From: an uncultured Luteitalea sp.
GTDB taxonomy: Bacteria > Acidobacteriota > Vicinamibacteria > Vicinamibacterales > Vicinamibacteraceae
NCBI GenBank assembly: GCA_934541105.1
Contig: CAKTDA010000007.1
Span: forward strand, 124,001-188,000
DNA length: 64,000 nucleotides
Direction of reading: 5' to 3'
The notes under the pieces are model-generated. The model saw only the letters and a program-made list of their open reading frames with translations, was not told the origin of the DNA and searched no databases. Shown piece by piece: positions 45,970 through 55,481 of this stretch; within the stretch, counting starts at the first letter, position 1, and each line of letters begins with the position of its first letter. The translations under genes were made by a program, and so were the position numbers.

Positions 45970-46890
45970 TCAGCGCGCCCGGCTCGGCCTCCACCGGGCG
46001 CCGTGACCTGCTCCCATGATCGAACGGAGCCCGTCGAGGAAACCATGCCAGCACGCCGCGACGAATCGGCCGTGCCCCTGAAGGCCGCGCACGAGTGTCT
46101 TGGCTGGCAGTTCGAGGCCACCAACCATGAGGACGTGGGTGGCCAGTGTCAGGGCGGTCCCGTACTTGCGCGCCAGGTAGACCCGATTGCGCTGCTGGAA
46201 ATACCCGCAGGACGGACTCAGGTAGTTGTCGTCGTTGTCGTGCCGCACCAGCACGCGGTCATCGATCACTGCCTCGAAGCCCAGAGCCCGCACCTGCAGG
46301 CCCAGATCGACTTCGTCATAGTAGAGGAACAGCTGGTCGTCGAAGCGCAGCCCGCGCTGCACCACGGCGGTGGCCACCATGACCATCGCGCCCTGGACGA
46401 AGTCCACGAGGCGCCCGTTGGCCACCGGTGCGTGCTCGCCCGTGTCCCACGCGAAGCGGCCGGTGATGGTCGAGAATCCCGTCGCCCCGGCCGCGCGGGT
46501 CCGTCCCGTCGAATGCACGATCTCGACGCCACCGATGAGGCCTGCCGTGGGCCGAGCAGCGGCGCACTCCAACAGGTGAGCGATGGCCGTCGGCGGGACG
46601 ATGATGTCCTGGTTGCAGAGCAGGACGTAGTCGTAGCCCGCAGCGGTACCCAGTTGCAATGCCGCGTTGTTCCCACCCGTGTAGCCGAGGTTGGTGGGAC
46701 TCCGATGGACGGCCACGCCGGGAAGTGCCTCAGCAAGGCGCGCGTTGGCCTCGGTGGACGACGCATTGTCGAAGACGACGATGTCGACTGCAGCGCCCTG
46801 CTGTGCCAGCAGCGACTCGACTGTCCGAACGGCATCGTCGACGGCGTTATGGAACAACACGACAGCAAGCAGTCTCTGGTTGTCAGGCAT
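45970..46890 (-). CDS. Glycosyltransferase family 2, rhamnosyltransferase-like
   Basis: The 306-aa GT-A protein has LLAVVLFHNAVDDAVRTVES, IVVFDNASSTEANARL, VHRSPTNLGYTGGNNAALQ and LLCNQDIIVPP, the last being the DxD-like metal site. FLYYDEVDLGLQVRALGFE is the catalytic-base region of WbbL-like rhamnosyltransferases. dTDP-rhamnose could be the donor, because rfbB and rfbD are in the window, but this is an inference. ATG at 46888-46890 was taken; the frame stays open far upstream through the flippase gene's opposite frame. It lies 14 bp before the asnB-like start. Confidence 0.85.
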   Translation of the reverse strand: MPDNQRLLAVVLFHNAVDDAVRTVESLLAQQGAAVDIVVFDNASSTEANARLAEALPGVAVHRSPTNLGYTGGNNAALQLGTAAGYDYVLLCNQDIIVPPTAIAHLLECAAARPTAGLIGGVEIVHSTGRTRAAGATGFSTITGRFAWDTGEHAPVANGRLVDFVQGAMVMVATAVVQRGLRFDDQLFLYYDEVDLGLQVRALGFEAVIDDRVLVRHDNDDNYLSPSCGYFQQRNRVYLARKYGTALTLATHVLMVGGLELPAKTLVRGLQGHGRFVAACWHGFLDGLRSIMGAGHGARWRPSRAR

Positions 46891-46952
46891 CGGTAAACGC
46901 GAGGCAGGACACTTGGCCGGGCTGGCGGTGCGCCCACGAGCCCTCCAACGTA

Positions 46953-48413
46953 TCACAGCCAGTTCATGGCCTTCCTCTTCACGATGTCGCGCTCCTCTGG
47001 CCGGAGTAGTCCCCGACTCGCGGCCCCGGCCCACGCCACAACCGCGACGCCGAACGCCAGGCCCCGGCTCGAAAGCGACGGCACCTGTCCCAGCAATGCG
47101 AGCACGGCCAAGGCGCCGCCGACCCACAGTGAAACCGTGAGCAGAGGTCGAGCAAGCGCCGGAAGGAGGCGCACGGCAAACACCGAGAGGACGACGGCAT
47201 CGACGGCGATCCGCAGTGTCCATGCAGCGGCGGCCCCGATCGCACCACCCCAGCTGCACGCCACCCACAGGCCCCAAAGATAGGGGCCGAGTTCGGCCAC
47301 GTGCGCGCGTGCCGGGAGATCGGGCCGGCCGCAGGCCTGCAGGAAGACGAACGGGACCCGCACCAAGGCGTTGACGAAAACCCCCACGGCCAGCCAGCGA
47401 GCGACGGGGCTCGCGTGGCGGGCCATGTCCTCGCCTACCCACACCCCGAGCAGTTCCGGCGTGAACACCAGCGCGACGCCGATCAGCGGCACGAGTCCGA
47501 CGAGGAGGACGCGCAGGCTCCGGTCCACCAGGTCGCGCTGCCGCTGCGGATCGCCGGCGGCGTGCGCCAGCGCCGGGAACATCACGCCGAGCAACGCATC
47601 AGGGACCGCCCAAAGCCGAGTGAGCGCTTCGTAGGGCGCGGCATAGTAGCTGACGGCCGCAACTGATACCCAGCGCCCGACGGCGAAGCGATCCAGTGAT
47701 GCCATCAACGGCCCGACGAGGTTCGTAACGGTCAGCCATCCTCCATCCCGGATCAGCGCCCTGACGGCGTGTCCTTCGACTCGAACACGACACCGGAGGC
47801 TCGGGACGACGCGCAAGACCAGCAGCGCCAGCAGGACGTACGTCGCCGCGCGCGCGAGACAGAGGCCCGCCATGGCCGACGCAAGACTCGGATCGACACG
47901 GGTCGCCAGGACGGGCCCGACCGCGACCGTGACACCGCCGAATGCGCGGGTCGCCGCCGACACGTCGAACCGCATGTGCCCCTCGAGTACACCCGTCAGT
48001 GCCGGCACGCCGATGGCGAACGGCAGGCAGGCCGCCAACCACGGAAACGCCGCGCGCAGGGACACGGCATCGGTACCCGACAGGCCCAGCCATCGGGCCG
48101 GCGCGGCTGGCCCGACCAGCACCAGCGCTGCGGTCGCGGCGAGCCCCACCACACCCAGTGTCACCAGGGCCGAATGCACCAAGCCGGGAATTTCCGCTTC
48201 CGACGCTCGGCCCCGTCGGTCCGCGACGAGCCGTGTGAGCGCCCGGCCAAACCCGAGATCGAAGAGTCCCAGATAGCCAACGGCCGCGAGCGCGAGCGAG
48301 AACAGGCCGAAACCGACCAGGCCCAGGGCGTCTACCAGCCAGGGCACCGCCACGAGGCCAGCCACGATCTGGGCGGCGTAGCCGAGCGCGTTGAACAGGA
48401 CGTTGCGCGTCAT
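46953..48413 (-). CDS. Wzx-like polysaccharide flippase (MOP superfamily)
   Basis: The 486-aa membrane protein has about 12-14 helices and starts MTRNVLFNALGYAAQIVAGL, a typical Wzx/MATE N-terminus. GLFSLALAAVGYLGLFDLGFGRALTRLVA has the LFDLGxG element of the family. It flips undecaprenyl-linked repeat units to the periplasm. The ATG overlaps the methyltransferase gene by four bases. Its partners in the same strand are a Wzy-like and a Wzz-like protein downstream in coordinates, upstream in transcription. Confidence 0.88.
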   Translation of the reverse strand: MTRNVLFNALGYAAQIVAGLVAVPWLVDALGLVGFGLFSLALAAVGYLGLFDLGFGRALTRLVADRRGRASEAEIPGLVHSALVTLGVVGLAATAALVLVGPAAPARWLGLSGTDAVSLRAAFPWLAACLPFAIGVPALTGVLEGHMRFDVSAATRAFGGVTVAVGPVLATRVDPSLASAMAGLCLARAATYVLLALLVLRVVPSLRCRVRVEGHAVRALIRDGGWLTVTNLVGPLMASLDRFAVGRWVSVAAVSYYAAPYEALTRLWAVPDALLGVMFPALAHAAGDPQRQRDLVDRSLRVLLVGLVPLIGVALVFTPELLGVWVGEDMARHASPVARWLAVGVFVNALVRVPFVFLQACGRPDLPARAHVAELGPYLWGLWVACSWGGAIGAAAAWTLRIAVDAVVLSVFAVRLLPALARPLLTVSLWVGGALAVLALLGQVPSLSSRGLAFGVAVVAWAGAASRGLLRPEERDIVKRKAMNWL

Positions 48414-49435
48414 CTGCGCACGGCAATCGCGAGGAGTTCCTCACCCGCGTTCGCATCGGTCAGGGCGATGCCTCGTTCGTAAAGCTGGTACGCCACTCCC
48501 TTGATCTGGCGCTGCGGGAACGCAGTCCAGGCCCGTCCCGTCGACCGCGCCCACCGGATCGCCGCGCTGAGCGACAGGATCGTCCGTGCACCTTGCGACA
48601 ACGTGCGCACATCCTGCACGTGCCATCCTTCCCGACCGAGCAGCGTGCGAATGGTCCCAGGCGCAAAGATGTGGAGGTGCCGCGGCGGCTCCAGCCCCCG
48701 CCAGTCGCGCCCGAAATGCCGATGGCCCCAGCTCTCACCGTTGGGCGTGAGCAGCACGAGCCGCCCACCCGGACGCATGACCCGGAAGCACTCGCGGAGA
48801 TGCAGGCCGGGGTCGTGCACATGCTCGAGCACGTGGCTGAGGACGACGGCGTCGAACGAGCCGTCCGGGTAGCGCTGTGCCAGCAGGTCACCTTCCGTCA
48901 CGTCCAGGCCTCGCTGTCGCGCGACCGCCACGGCCTGTGGATCGACATCGTGACCGACGCCCGTCCAGCCGAGCCCCTGCAATCGAGCGAGCAGACGCCC
49001 CTCGCCACAGCCGACATCGAGCACGCGTGCCGCGCCTTCGGGCGCCGGCAGGAACGCCACCGTGATGTCGACCTCGTCGACACCGCCGGGCCAGACATGC
49101 GCCAGGGGGGCCAGCGCGCGGTGCCACACCGGTCCGGCAGCCGCGCCGCGGTAACCCAGAGCTGCCTGCAGCCGGCCCGAGCCTATCCTGGTGCGCAGTG
49201 ACCAGCCGCCGGGTCGCGCCGCTTCGATCGCCGCATGCGTGTAGTAGGTGCGATAAGCGCGCCACAATTGATTGGTCTGCCACCGCGGGTCCAACCACAG
49301 CAGACCGCAGGACGGACGGACGCACCGGCGCATCGTCCATCGGCCCTCGGCGCCGTAAAGGTGGTCCTGAAGATCATGGTGCAGGATGGCGCCCTCACCG
49401 CCGCACACGTAACAAGCCGGGACCGCTTCGGTCAC
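48410..49435 (-). CDS. Class I methyltransferase with N-terminal CxxC
   Basis: The 341-aa protein has ACYVCGGEGAIL (CxxC) and RRCVRPSCGLLWLDPRW near the N-terminus, probably a zinc site. The methyltransferase domain has VLDVGCGEGRLLARLQGLG at about 138-156, GVGHDVDPQAVAVARQRG and DAVVLSHVLEHVHDPGLHL. The layout matches the methyltransferase at 35651. The start is GTG, overlapping the GT4 gene stop by four bases. The target is an unknown sugar. Confidence 0.87.
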   Translation of the reverse strand: MTEAVPACYVCGGEGAILHHDLQDHLYGAEGRWTMRRCVRPSCGLLWLDPRWQTNQLWRAYRTYYTHAAIEAARPGGWSLRTRIGSGRLQAALGYRGAAAGPVWHRALAPLAHVWPGGVDEVDITVAFLPAPEGAARVLDVGCGEGRLLARLQGLGWTGVGHDVDPQAVAVARQRGLDVTEGDLLAQRYPDGSFDAVVLSHVLEHVHDPGLHLRECFRVMRPGGRLVLLTPNGESWGHRHFGRDWRGLEPPRHLHIFAPGTIRTLLGREGWHVQDVRTLSQGARTILSLSAAIRWARSTGRAWTAFPQRQIKGVAYQLYERGIALTDANAGEELLAIAVRR

Positions 49436-50469
49436 GCTCGCCCTGCTCCTTCTGTGACGGGCGAACGCGCCCGGTCGAGCACGTCGCCGAGTTGAGTGAC
49501 CTTCCGCTCGAACCCGAACCGCTCGAGCGCACGTCTGCGTCCTGCCTGCGTGAGACGGCCGGCAAGCTCGGAGTCCTCGACGATCGCGAGGATACCCGCC
49601 GCGACCGCCTCCGGAGTACGAGTGACCAGCAAGCCGGCGTCACCGACGACTTCTCTGACCGCGCCGCCGGCGCAGGTGACCACCGGGGCACCGCAACTGA
49701 GAGCCTCGGCGATCGCCAGCCCGAAGCCCTCGAACATCGTCGGCTGCGCGTAGACCCGGCACCGCTGCAACAAGGCGAGTTTCTCCTCGTCGCTGACGGC
49801 ACCGGCAAAGCGAACGGCCGCGGCCAGCCCGAGTTCGTCACGGAGCGCCTCCAGGGCTGGCGTCGCGGTGCCTGGAGCGCCGGCGATCACGAGGGTGGCG
49901 TCTGGACGCGCGGCGTGCACGAGCGCAAACGCGCGCAGCAACACGAACATGCCTTTCCTCCTTGCGTTCTCGTCGTGCAGCCAGCCGATGCTGGCGATCA
50001 GCGCCGCCTCACGCGGCACCCGGGACGGCGCGTATGTCTCGACGTCGACGGCAAGGGGCACGATGGCGGGATGGGTTACAGGCAGCGCCTCGGTCACTTG
50101 CCGGTACTCGAACTGCGTGAGGAAGATGTTGGCGGCGGCCTGCCGCAAGCCGAGACGCATCAGCCACTGCTGCCATCGCGGTCGGTGCACGTAATCATTG
50201 CCGGGTTCGGGCCAGGCGTAGTCAAACACTCCCGTGACCACGATCGGTGTGCGTCTCCATGCGCGTACGAGGAAGGGGACGAAGGCCCACGTCCACCACC
50301 AGACGTAGATCAGATCCACGTCGACACGAACCTCATGCCAGCGGGTGGCAACGACAACGTCGTATCCGAGCCGGCGGAGCGCATCGAGATCCTGGCGATA
50401 GAACAGGACGCGATCCAGGATCTCGGGAGATTGCACCGGCGCGTAGAAACACACCCTCGGTCGGTTCAT
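49432..50469 (-). CDS. Glycosyltransferase family 4
   Basis: The 345-aa GT-B protein starts MNRPRVCFYAPVQSPEILDR. The C-terminal domain has SIGWLHDENARRKGMFVLLRA, LVIAGAPGTATPALEAL, CRVYAQPTMFEGFGLAIAEALSCGAPVVT, clipped to EGFGLAIAEAL with the catalytic EX7E pattern, and GDAGLLV. ATG at 50467-50469 overlaps the Wzy-like gene by four bases. The donor sugar is not known. Confidence 0.88.
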   Translation of the reverse strand: MNRPRVCFYAPVQSPEILDRVLFYRQDLDALRRLGYDVVVATRWHEVRVDVDLIYVWWWTWAFVPFLVRAWRRTPIVVTGVFDYAWPEPGNDYVHRPRWQQWLMRLGLRQAAANIFLTQFEYRQVTEALPVTHPAIVPLAVDVETYAPSRVPREAALIASIGWLHDENARRKGMFVLLRAFALVHAARPDATLVIAGAPGTATPALEALRDELGLAAAVRFAGAVSDEEKLALLQRCRVYAQPTMFEGFGLAIAEALSCGAPVVTCAGGAVREVVGDAGLLVTRTPEAVAAGILAIVEDSELAGRLTQAGRRRALERFGFERKVTQLGDVLDRARSPVTEGAGRA

Positions 50470-51830
50470 GCCCGAGGCGCCCCGCTGAACGGTCGCAGCG
50501 CCACCGCGACGAGCAGCACGGGAACCTTGCGAATCCATCCGAAAAACGTGAACACCGCCTCTTGGTCGAAGATGACGATCTGAGTCATCGCGAAGATGGC
50601 AAGGACCAACGCGGTCCCGCCCCGAGGTGCGGCCAGGGTGGTCGTGGCCCAGGCAAACAGTCCTCCCAGCAACAGCGCACCGACGAGAAGGCCGGGGAGA
50701 TTGAAGTTGCCGTAGAGATCAGTCGCCGTACACGAGAAGTAGTCCGTCACATCGATGCCCAGATACTCGCGCATCAGGTACGACTTTGCCGTGGTCTGGC
50801 GCGTCAGCCGGTAGCGGTCGAACCCGTCCGGATCGATGAAGCGCCAGACCAGCCACGTGACCTGGCCCCACGATCGGAACAACGCGGGTCCCTGCTCGTT
50901 CAGCGGACGCTGCAGCCGCGCCATCAGGTCGATGCAGTCGAGCCGGTTGATGCCTTGCGTATCGGCGAACATGCCACCTTGCAGGGGCAACAACGTCGTC
51001 AGCCCCACGCCGTCACGGGCATTCCTGACGTTCACGACCACGACCGAGAGGTACACGGCCATGACGGCGACGAGAGCGAGTGATGTCAGGCGCTTGACGT
51101 GCGCACGATACGACACAGCCGGCGTCGATGCGACGAACCATCCCACGAGACAGACGAGGAGGCTGATGACGAACCATCGCGAGTTCAGCAGGTTGAAGGC
51201 ACCGAAGACGGCGGTCACCGTGACGAAGGCTACTCGACACCAGTGACGAGTCGCACCGTCGCTGAACCGCCACGCAAACAACGTCAACCCCACGATGAAG
51301 AGGCCGCATTCCTGAAACAGGCGGAAGATGGCGAACTCGAGGGCGGGCAGTTCAAGCAGGCGTGCGGTGAGGGCGTCACCGAGCCGCAGGTACCAGAGCT
51401 GGTGCCGCAGCATCACGGCGACGAACGACAGCGCGAACAGCGTCATCACCAGCGCGAGAACGCGGGCGCGGATGCGATGCCCTACGACAACGGATCCAGT
51501 GGCGGGTCGAAGCGAGGCGAAGTAGGCGGCGAGGAGCGGCAGTTGGAACGCCAACAGGGCCCAGACCTGCAACCAGCCGTACTGCTCGCGGTACTCCTGG
51601 ATCTGGGGGATGCGGTAGACGAAGACCGTTGCCGGCGGCGCCCCCATCTGTGCCAGTGCCGGCGCGACCTGCAGATAGATGCAGACGATGGCCACGTAGA
51701 ACAGGAAGAAGAAGTGGCGGCGAAAGTACGTTGGCTGGAACAGGCCGGGGAGAAGGACGATGCCGGTGACCACTACCGCCAGGATGGCGCTGCAGCGGCC
51801 GAGCCAAAGCCACAAGTCGTCTGGAATCAC
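50466..51830 (-). CDS. Wzy-like multi-spanning membrane protein (probable polysaccharide polymerase)
   Basis: The 454-aa protein has about 10-11 hydrophobic helices and long outer loops, the largest between about 290 and 370 (FADTQGINRLDCIDLMARLQ). It has no Wzy_C signature, so I name it from position and topology: it is flanked by a GT4 and a Wzz-like gene with four-base overlaps, the usual place of wzy. The GTG at 51828-51830 is the start. Sequence-poor Wzy proteins are common. A different membrane enzyme, such as an acyltransferase or GT-C, is possible. Confidence 0.6.
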   Translation of the reverse strand: MIPDDLWLWLGRCSAILAVVVTGIVLLPGLFQPTYFRRHFFFLFYVAIVCIYLQVAPALAQMGAPPATVFVYRIPQIQEYREQYGWLQVWALLAFQLPLLAAYFASLRPATGSVVVGHRIRARVLALVMTLFALSFVAVMLRHQLWYLRLGDALTARLLELPALEFAIFRLFQECGLFIVGLTLFAWRFSDGATRHWCRVAFVTVTAVFGAFNLLNSRWFVISLLVCLVGWFVASTPAVSYRAHVKRLTSLALVAVMAVYLSVVVVNVRNARDGVGLTTLLPLQGGMFADTQGINRLDCIDLMARLQRPLNEQGPALFRSWGQVTWLVWRFIDPDGFDRYRLTRQTTAKSYLMREYLGIDVTDYFSCTATDLYGNFNLPGLLVGALLLGGLFAWATTTLAAPRGGTALVLAIFAMTQIVIFDQEAVFTFFGWIRKVPVLLVAVALRPFSGAPRA

Positions 51831-53104
51831 ATCGTGCGCCCCTCGCCGGCAACGAAGCCCTGCAGCAGCGTGGGCATCAGGAGGAGAAGGCCCACGACGC
51901 ACGCGAGGAGCAGACCGATGATGGCACTCAGGGCGACGCCCGCGCTGACTGGACGATTGGGCAGGATTGCCTCGTCTACCACCTGGAGGTCGGTGACACG
52001 ACTGGCGACCTTGAGCCGCGCCTGATCGTATTGGGCAGACAGGTCGGACACCGCCCTCGCGGCGATCTCACGTTCGAGCTCGAAACGCGTCAGCTGCACT
52101 TCGCCCTGGTACAGCGCCAAGAGGTCCGGCAGCACCTTGTTGTCGACGTCGTGCCGGCCGGTGAGGTCGCGCAACCGCCCTTCCATGGCAGCCACGCGCG
52201 CCCGGGACGCCGACACCTGGTATTCCAGCAGTTGACGGACCGGATTGACGCCGCCGTCGCCCCTCGGCCAGACAGGTATGTCGCGCTCGACCTGCTCGCG
52301 CTCCGCCGAGTCTTGGCGCGTGGTGTCGCCGTCGCTGCGCCTGACCCGTTCGTCGCTCGCCATGCTCTCGAACTGCCGCGCCTGCTCGGCGAGTTCCTGT
52401 TCGCTGCCCGGGACGCGAGCACCCGGGGTCTTTTCAGGGACCAGCTTGAGCTGGCTTTCGAGGATGGCGAGACGATTGCGTTCGGCTTCGAGGTCTGCCG
52501 TCAGGCGAATGAGTCCTTCGCGCGCATCGAGCTTGGCCTTCGAATCGGATTTCCGGAGCTCGACCAGAGCCTCGCTCCGATGCTCCAGCAGCCGTTGCTC
52601 GGCCTGCCGCAGCAGCGTGAAAGCCTCATCCAGCTGCGCCTTGATCATGTCCCGCGCCCGCACGACGTCGCGAGCATTCAGCTCACGATTCAACTCGGTG
52701 GCGCGCGCAGCGAAATCGCTTGCGACGTCTCTTGCCAAGCCTGGCTCAGGCAGCGTGACCGACAGGACGAGCAGCGACGTGTTCCGCACCTCGCGAATCG
52801 TCGTCAACCGCAGGAGTCGCACGGCATCGATGTCCCATCGCTCGAGCTGGTACTTGCTTACAATCTCGCGGGCGAGGGCCCTGTTGGCCAGCAGTGTCGG
52901 ATAGTCGGCGCTGTCTGGCCTCACGTCGGTCTCTTCGAGTGCGGCGGTACGACGGACGACCAGCGTCACCTCGGCCTTATACCAACGAGTGCGCACGACA
53001 CCCCATAGCGCGCCAGCGGTCGCGCCGACGAGCAGCAGCGTCAGGAGCAGCCGGCGCTTCGCTCTGATGGCGGCGCGAAGGCGAGCCAAGGGGAATTCGT
53101 CCAT
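51827..53104 (-). CDS. Wzz/GumC-type chain-length determinant protein
   Basis: The protein has a first helix LLLTLLLVGATAGALWGVV (about 18-36), then a periplasmic region with a Wzz domain (YKAEVTLVVRR) and a long coiled coil (about 150-350), and a last helix GVALSAIIGLLLACVVGLLLLM, clipped here. There is no kinase domain, so it is Wzz-like rather than a full Wzc. It sets polymer length together with Wzy. ATG at 53102-53104 has SD-like AGGGA just upstream and is preferred; a GTG at 53131 would add nine residues. It begins the gene run down to the bi-domain oxidoreductase. Confidence 0.85.
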   Translation of the reverse strand: MDEFPLARLRAAIRAKRRLLLTLLLVGATAGALWGVVRTRWYKAEVTLVVRRTAALEETDVRPDSADYPTLLANRALAREIVSKYQLERWDIDAVRLLRLTTIREVRNTSLLVLSVTLPEPGLARDVASDFAARATELNRELNARDVVRARDMIKAQLDEAFTLLRQAEQRLLEHRSEALVELRKSDSKAKLDAREGLIRLTADLEAERNRLAILESQLKLVPEKTPGARVPGSEQELAEQARQFESMASDERVRRSDGDTTRQDSAEREQVERDIPVWPRGDGGVNPVRQLLEYQVSASRARVAAMEGRLRDLTGRHDVDNKVLPDLLALYQGEVQLTRFELEREIAARAVSDLSAQYDQARLKVASRVTDLQVVDEAILPNRPVSAGVALSAIIGLLLACVVGLLLLMPTLLQGFVAGEGRTM

Positions 53105-53179
53105 CGTCCCTGATGCGTCAGTGATTGCCACGGCGTGGATAGTGGTGACCGCGGTGGAGCGACGCTGCGTCGGCGTGCG

Positions 53180-54169
53180 TTATGCGAGCGGCTGCGCCGG
53201 GACGGCGTTCTTCTCGAGGCGCGCTACGTCAGCATCCACCATCATCGTCACCAGCCCGCGGAAGTCCACTTCCTGCTTCCACCCGAGCTGCGTGCGCGCC
53301 TTCGTCGGATCGCCGATGAGCAGGTCCACCTCCGCCGGCCGCAGGAAGCGCGGGTCCACCTTGACGTACTTCTCCCAGTCGAGCCCCACGTGCCCGAAGG
53401 CGATCTCGACGAGCTCGCGCACGGGGTGCGTCTCGCCCGTCGCCACCACGTAGTCGTCGGGCGCGGCCTGCTGCAGCATGAGCCACATCGCCTTGACGTA
53501 GTCGCCAGCAAAGCCCCAGTCACGGCGCGCGTCGAGGTTGCCGAGCGGCAGGTTGTCGGCGAGCCCGAGCTTGATGCGCGCGACGCCGTCGGTGACCTTG
53601 CGCGTGACGAACTCCAGCCCGCGGCGCGGCGACTCGTGGTTGAAGAGGATGCCCGAGCACGCGAACATCCCGTAGCTCTCGCGGTAGTTCACCGTGATGT
53701 AGTGCCCGAACACCTTCGAGACGCCATAGGGCGACCGCGGGTGGAACGGCGTGTCCTCGCTCTGCGGCACGGCGCGCACCTTGCCGTACATCTCGCTCGA
53801 GCTCGCCTGGTAGAAGCGCGTGTCCTTCTTGACCTGGCGAATCGCCTCCAGCACGCGCGTGACGCCCTGGCTGTTGTACTCGCCCGTGAGGAGCGGCGTG
53901 TCCCAGGACGCCGGCACGAACGACATGGCCGCAAGGTTGTAGAACTCGTCGGGCTGCACCTCGTCGATCAGGCGGACGATCGAGAGCTGGTCGAGCAGGT
54001 CGGCCGGACGCAGATCCAGGCGGTCCAGCAGGTGCTCGATCCGCCACAGGTTCGGCGCCGACGACCGGCGCACGACCCCGACCACGCGGTAGCCCTTGTC
54101 GAGGAGGAACTCGGCGAGGTACGACCCGTCCTGCCCGGTGATTCCCGTGATGAGTGCAGTCTTTGCCAT
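53180..54169 (-). CDS. gmd: GDP-mannose 4,6-dehydratase
   Basis: Gmd converts GDP-mannose to GDP-4-keto-6-deoxymannose, the precursor of GDP-fucose, GDP-rhamnose and GDP-perosamine. The 329-aa SDR has GITGQDGSYLAE at 9-20, SSSEMYG at 123-129 and YGVSK at 148-152, and NHESPRRGLEFVTRKVT. RRDWGFAGDYVKAMWLMLQ is also diagnostic. ATG at 54167-54169 is the start. No fcl, rmd or per gene is near, so the end product is open. It is 76 bp ahead of the Wzz-like gene and may share its transcript. Confidence 0.95.
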   Translation of the reverse strand: MAKTALITGITGQDGSYLAEFLLDKGYRVVGVVRRSSAPNLWRIEHLLDRLDLRPADLLDQLSIVRLIDEVQPDEFYNLAAMSFVPASWDTPLLTGEYNSQGVTRVLEAIRQVKKDTRFYQASSSEMYGKVRAVPQSEDTPFHPRSPYGVSKVFGHYITVNYRESYGMFACSGILFNHESPRRGLEFVTRKVTDGVARIKLGLADNLPLGNLDARRDWGFAGDYVKAMWLMLQQAAPDDYVVATGETHPVRELVEIAFGHVGLDWEKYVKVDPRFLRPAEVDLLIGDPTKARTQLGWKQEVDFRGLVTMMVDADVARLEKNAVPAQPLA

Positions 54170-54358
54170 GGATTCGTAAACCGGCCCCCGCGCCGACGCA
54201 GGCGGGTCGTGGGCCCCGGCGGCCGCATGGAGGCCGCTGATCCGGCCTAGTGTACTTCAGCCCGCCCCGGCCGGGCCAACCCGCGCGATACACTGCAGCA
54301 GCCGAACCGCAGGTCCCCCGATGGTCGGGGCGCGTACGCGGTCCCGGCTCACGCAGAC

Positions 54359-55456
54359 ATGCCGACTTCCGCTCGCGTGCTCCATGTCGTCGGAGCCCGA
54401 CCCAACTTCATGAAGATCGCGCCGGTGATGCGGGCCATTGCCGCACGCGGCCGCCTCGACCAGCGACTCGTCCATACCGGCCAGCACTACGACCACAAGA
54501 TGGCCGAGATCTTCTTCGAGGAGCTTGGCCTGCCACGTCCGGACGAGGACCTCGGCTGTGGCGGTGGCACCCACGCGGAGCAGACCGGCGCGGTGATGGT
54601 GAAGTTCGAGCAGGTGCTCGCGACCCAGACGCCCGATCTCGTCGTCGTCGTCGGCGACGTGAACTCGACGCTTGCGGCGACGATCGTCGCCGCGAAGGCC
54701 GTGATCCCGGTGGCCCACGTCGAGGCCGGCCTCCGCTCGCGCGACATGACGATGCCCGAGGAGATCAACAGGCTGGTCACCGACCGGCTGTCGTCGCTGC
54801 TCCTGACGCCCTCACGCGACGGCGACGAGAACCTCCTGGCCGAAGGCGTGCCCGCCGACCGCATCCACTTCGTCGGCAACGTGATGATCGACACGCTGCT
54901 CGAGCATCGTCCGCGCGCGCCGTGGGAGTCCGTCAGCCGCAATTACGAGATCCAGGACCGCCAGTACGCCGTGCTGACGCTGCACCGCCCGGCCAACGTG
55001 GACGAGGCCGGCGCGCTCGCGCGGCTCCTCGACGGCATCCGCCCCCTCGCCGATCGGCTGCCGATCGTGTTCCCGATTCACCCGCGCACGCGTCACCGGA
55101 TCGAGGAATACGGGCTCGCGGATCGCCTGCGGGGCATCCGCCTGGTCGAGCCGCTCGGGTACCTCGAGTTCCTCGCGCTGACAAGCCATGCCGGCTGCGT
55201 GCTGACCGACTCGGGCGGCATCCAGGAGGAGACGACGGTCCTCGACGTGCCGTGCTTCACGCTGCGCGACAACACCGAGCGCCCGGTGACGATCACCGAG
55301 GGCACCAACACGCTCGTCGGCGCCGACGGCCGCGGGCTGCCCGAGGCCATCGCCGACTTCTTCGCCACGGGCGGCAAGCGCGGGCGGGTTCCGGAACTCT
55401 GGGACGGGCACGCGGGCGAGCGCATCGCCGACGTGCTGGCCCAGGCTGTCGCGTGA
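54359..55456 (+). CDS. wecB: UDP-N-acetylglucosamine 2-epimerase (non-hydrolysing)
   Basis: WecB interconverts UDP-GlcNAc and UDP-ManNAc. The 365-aa protein has VVGARPNFMKIAPVMRA, HTGQHYDHKMAEIFFEEL, VVGDVNSTLAATIVA, HVEAGLRSRDMTMPEEINR and LTDSGGIQEETTVLD, all family hallmarks with the active-site residues. ATG at 54359 is the start. It is divergent from gmd with 189 bp between the two and runs with the Wzt-like gene 25 bp further on. UDP-ManNAc may go into this glycan or the linkage unit. Confidence 0.95.
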   Translation: MPTSARVLHVVGARPNFMKIAPVMRAIAARGRLDQRLVHTGQHYDHKMAEIFFEELGLPRPDEDLGCGGGTHAEQTGAVMVKFEQVLATQTPDLVVVVGDVNSTLAATIVAAKAVIPVAHVEAGLRSRDMTMPEEINRLVTDRLSSLLLTPSRDGDENLLAEGVPADRIHFVGNVMIDTLLEHRPRAPWESVSRNYEIQDRQYAVLTLHRPANVDEAGALARLLDGIRPLADRLPIVFPIHPRTRHRIEEYGLADRLRGIRLVEPLGYLEFLALTSHAGCVLTDSGGIQEETTVLDVPCFTLRDNTERPVTITEGTNTLVGADGRGLPEAIADFFATGGKRGRVPELWDGHAGERIADVLAQAVA

Positions 55457-55481
55457 GCAGTCACTGACGGATCGGCAGCCG

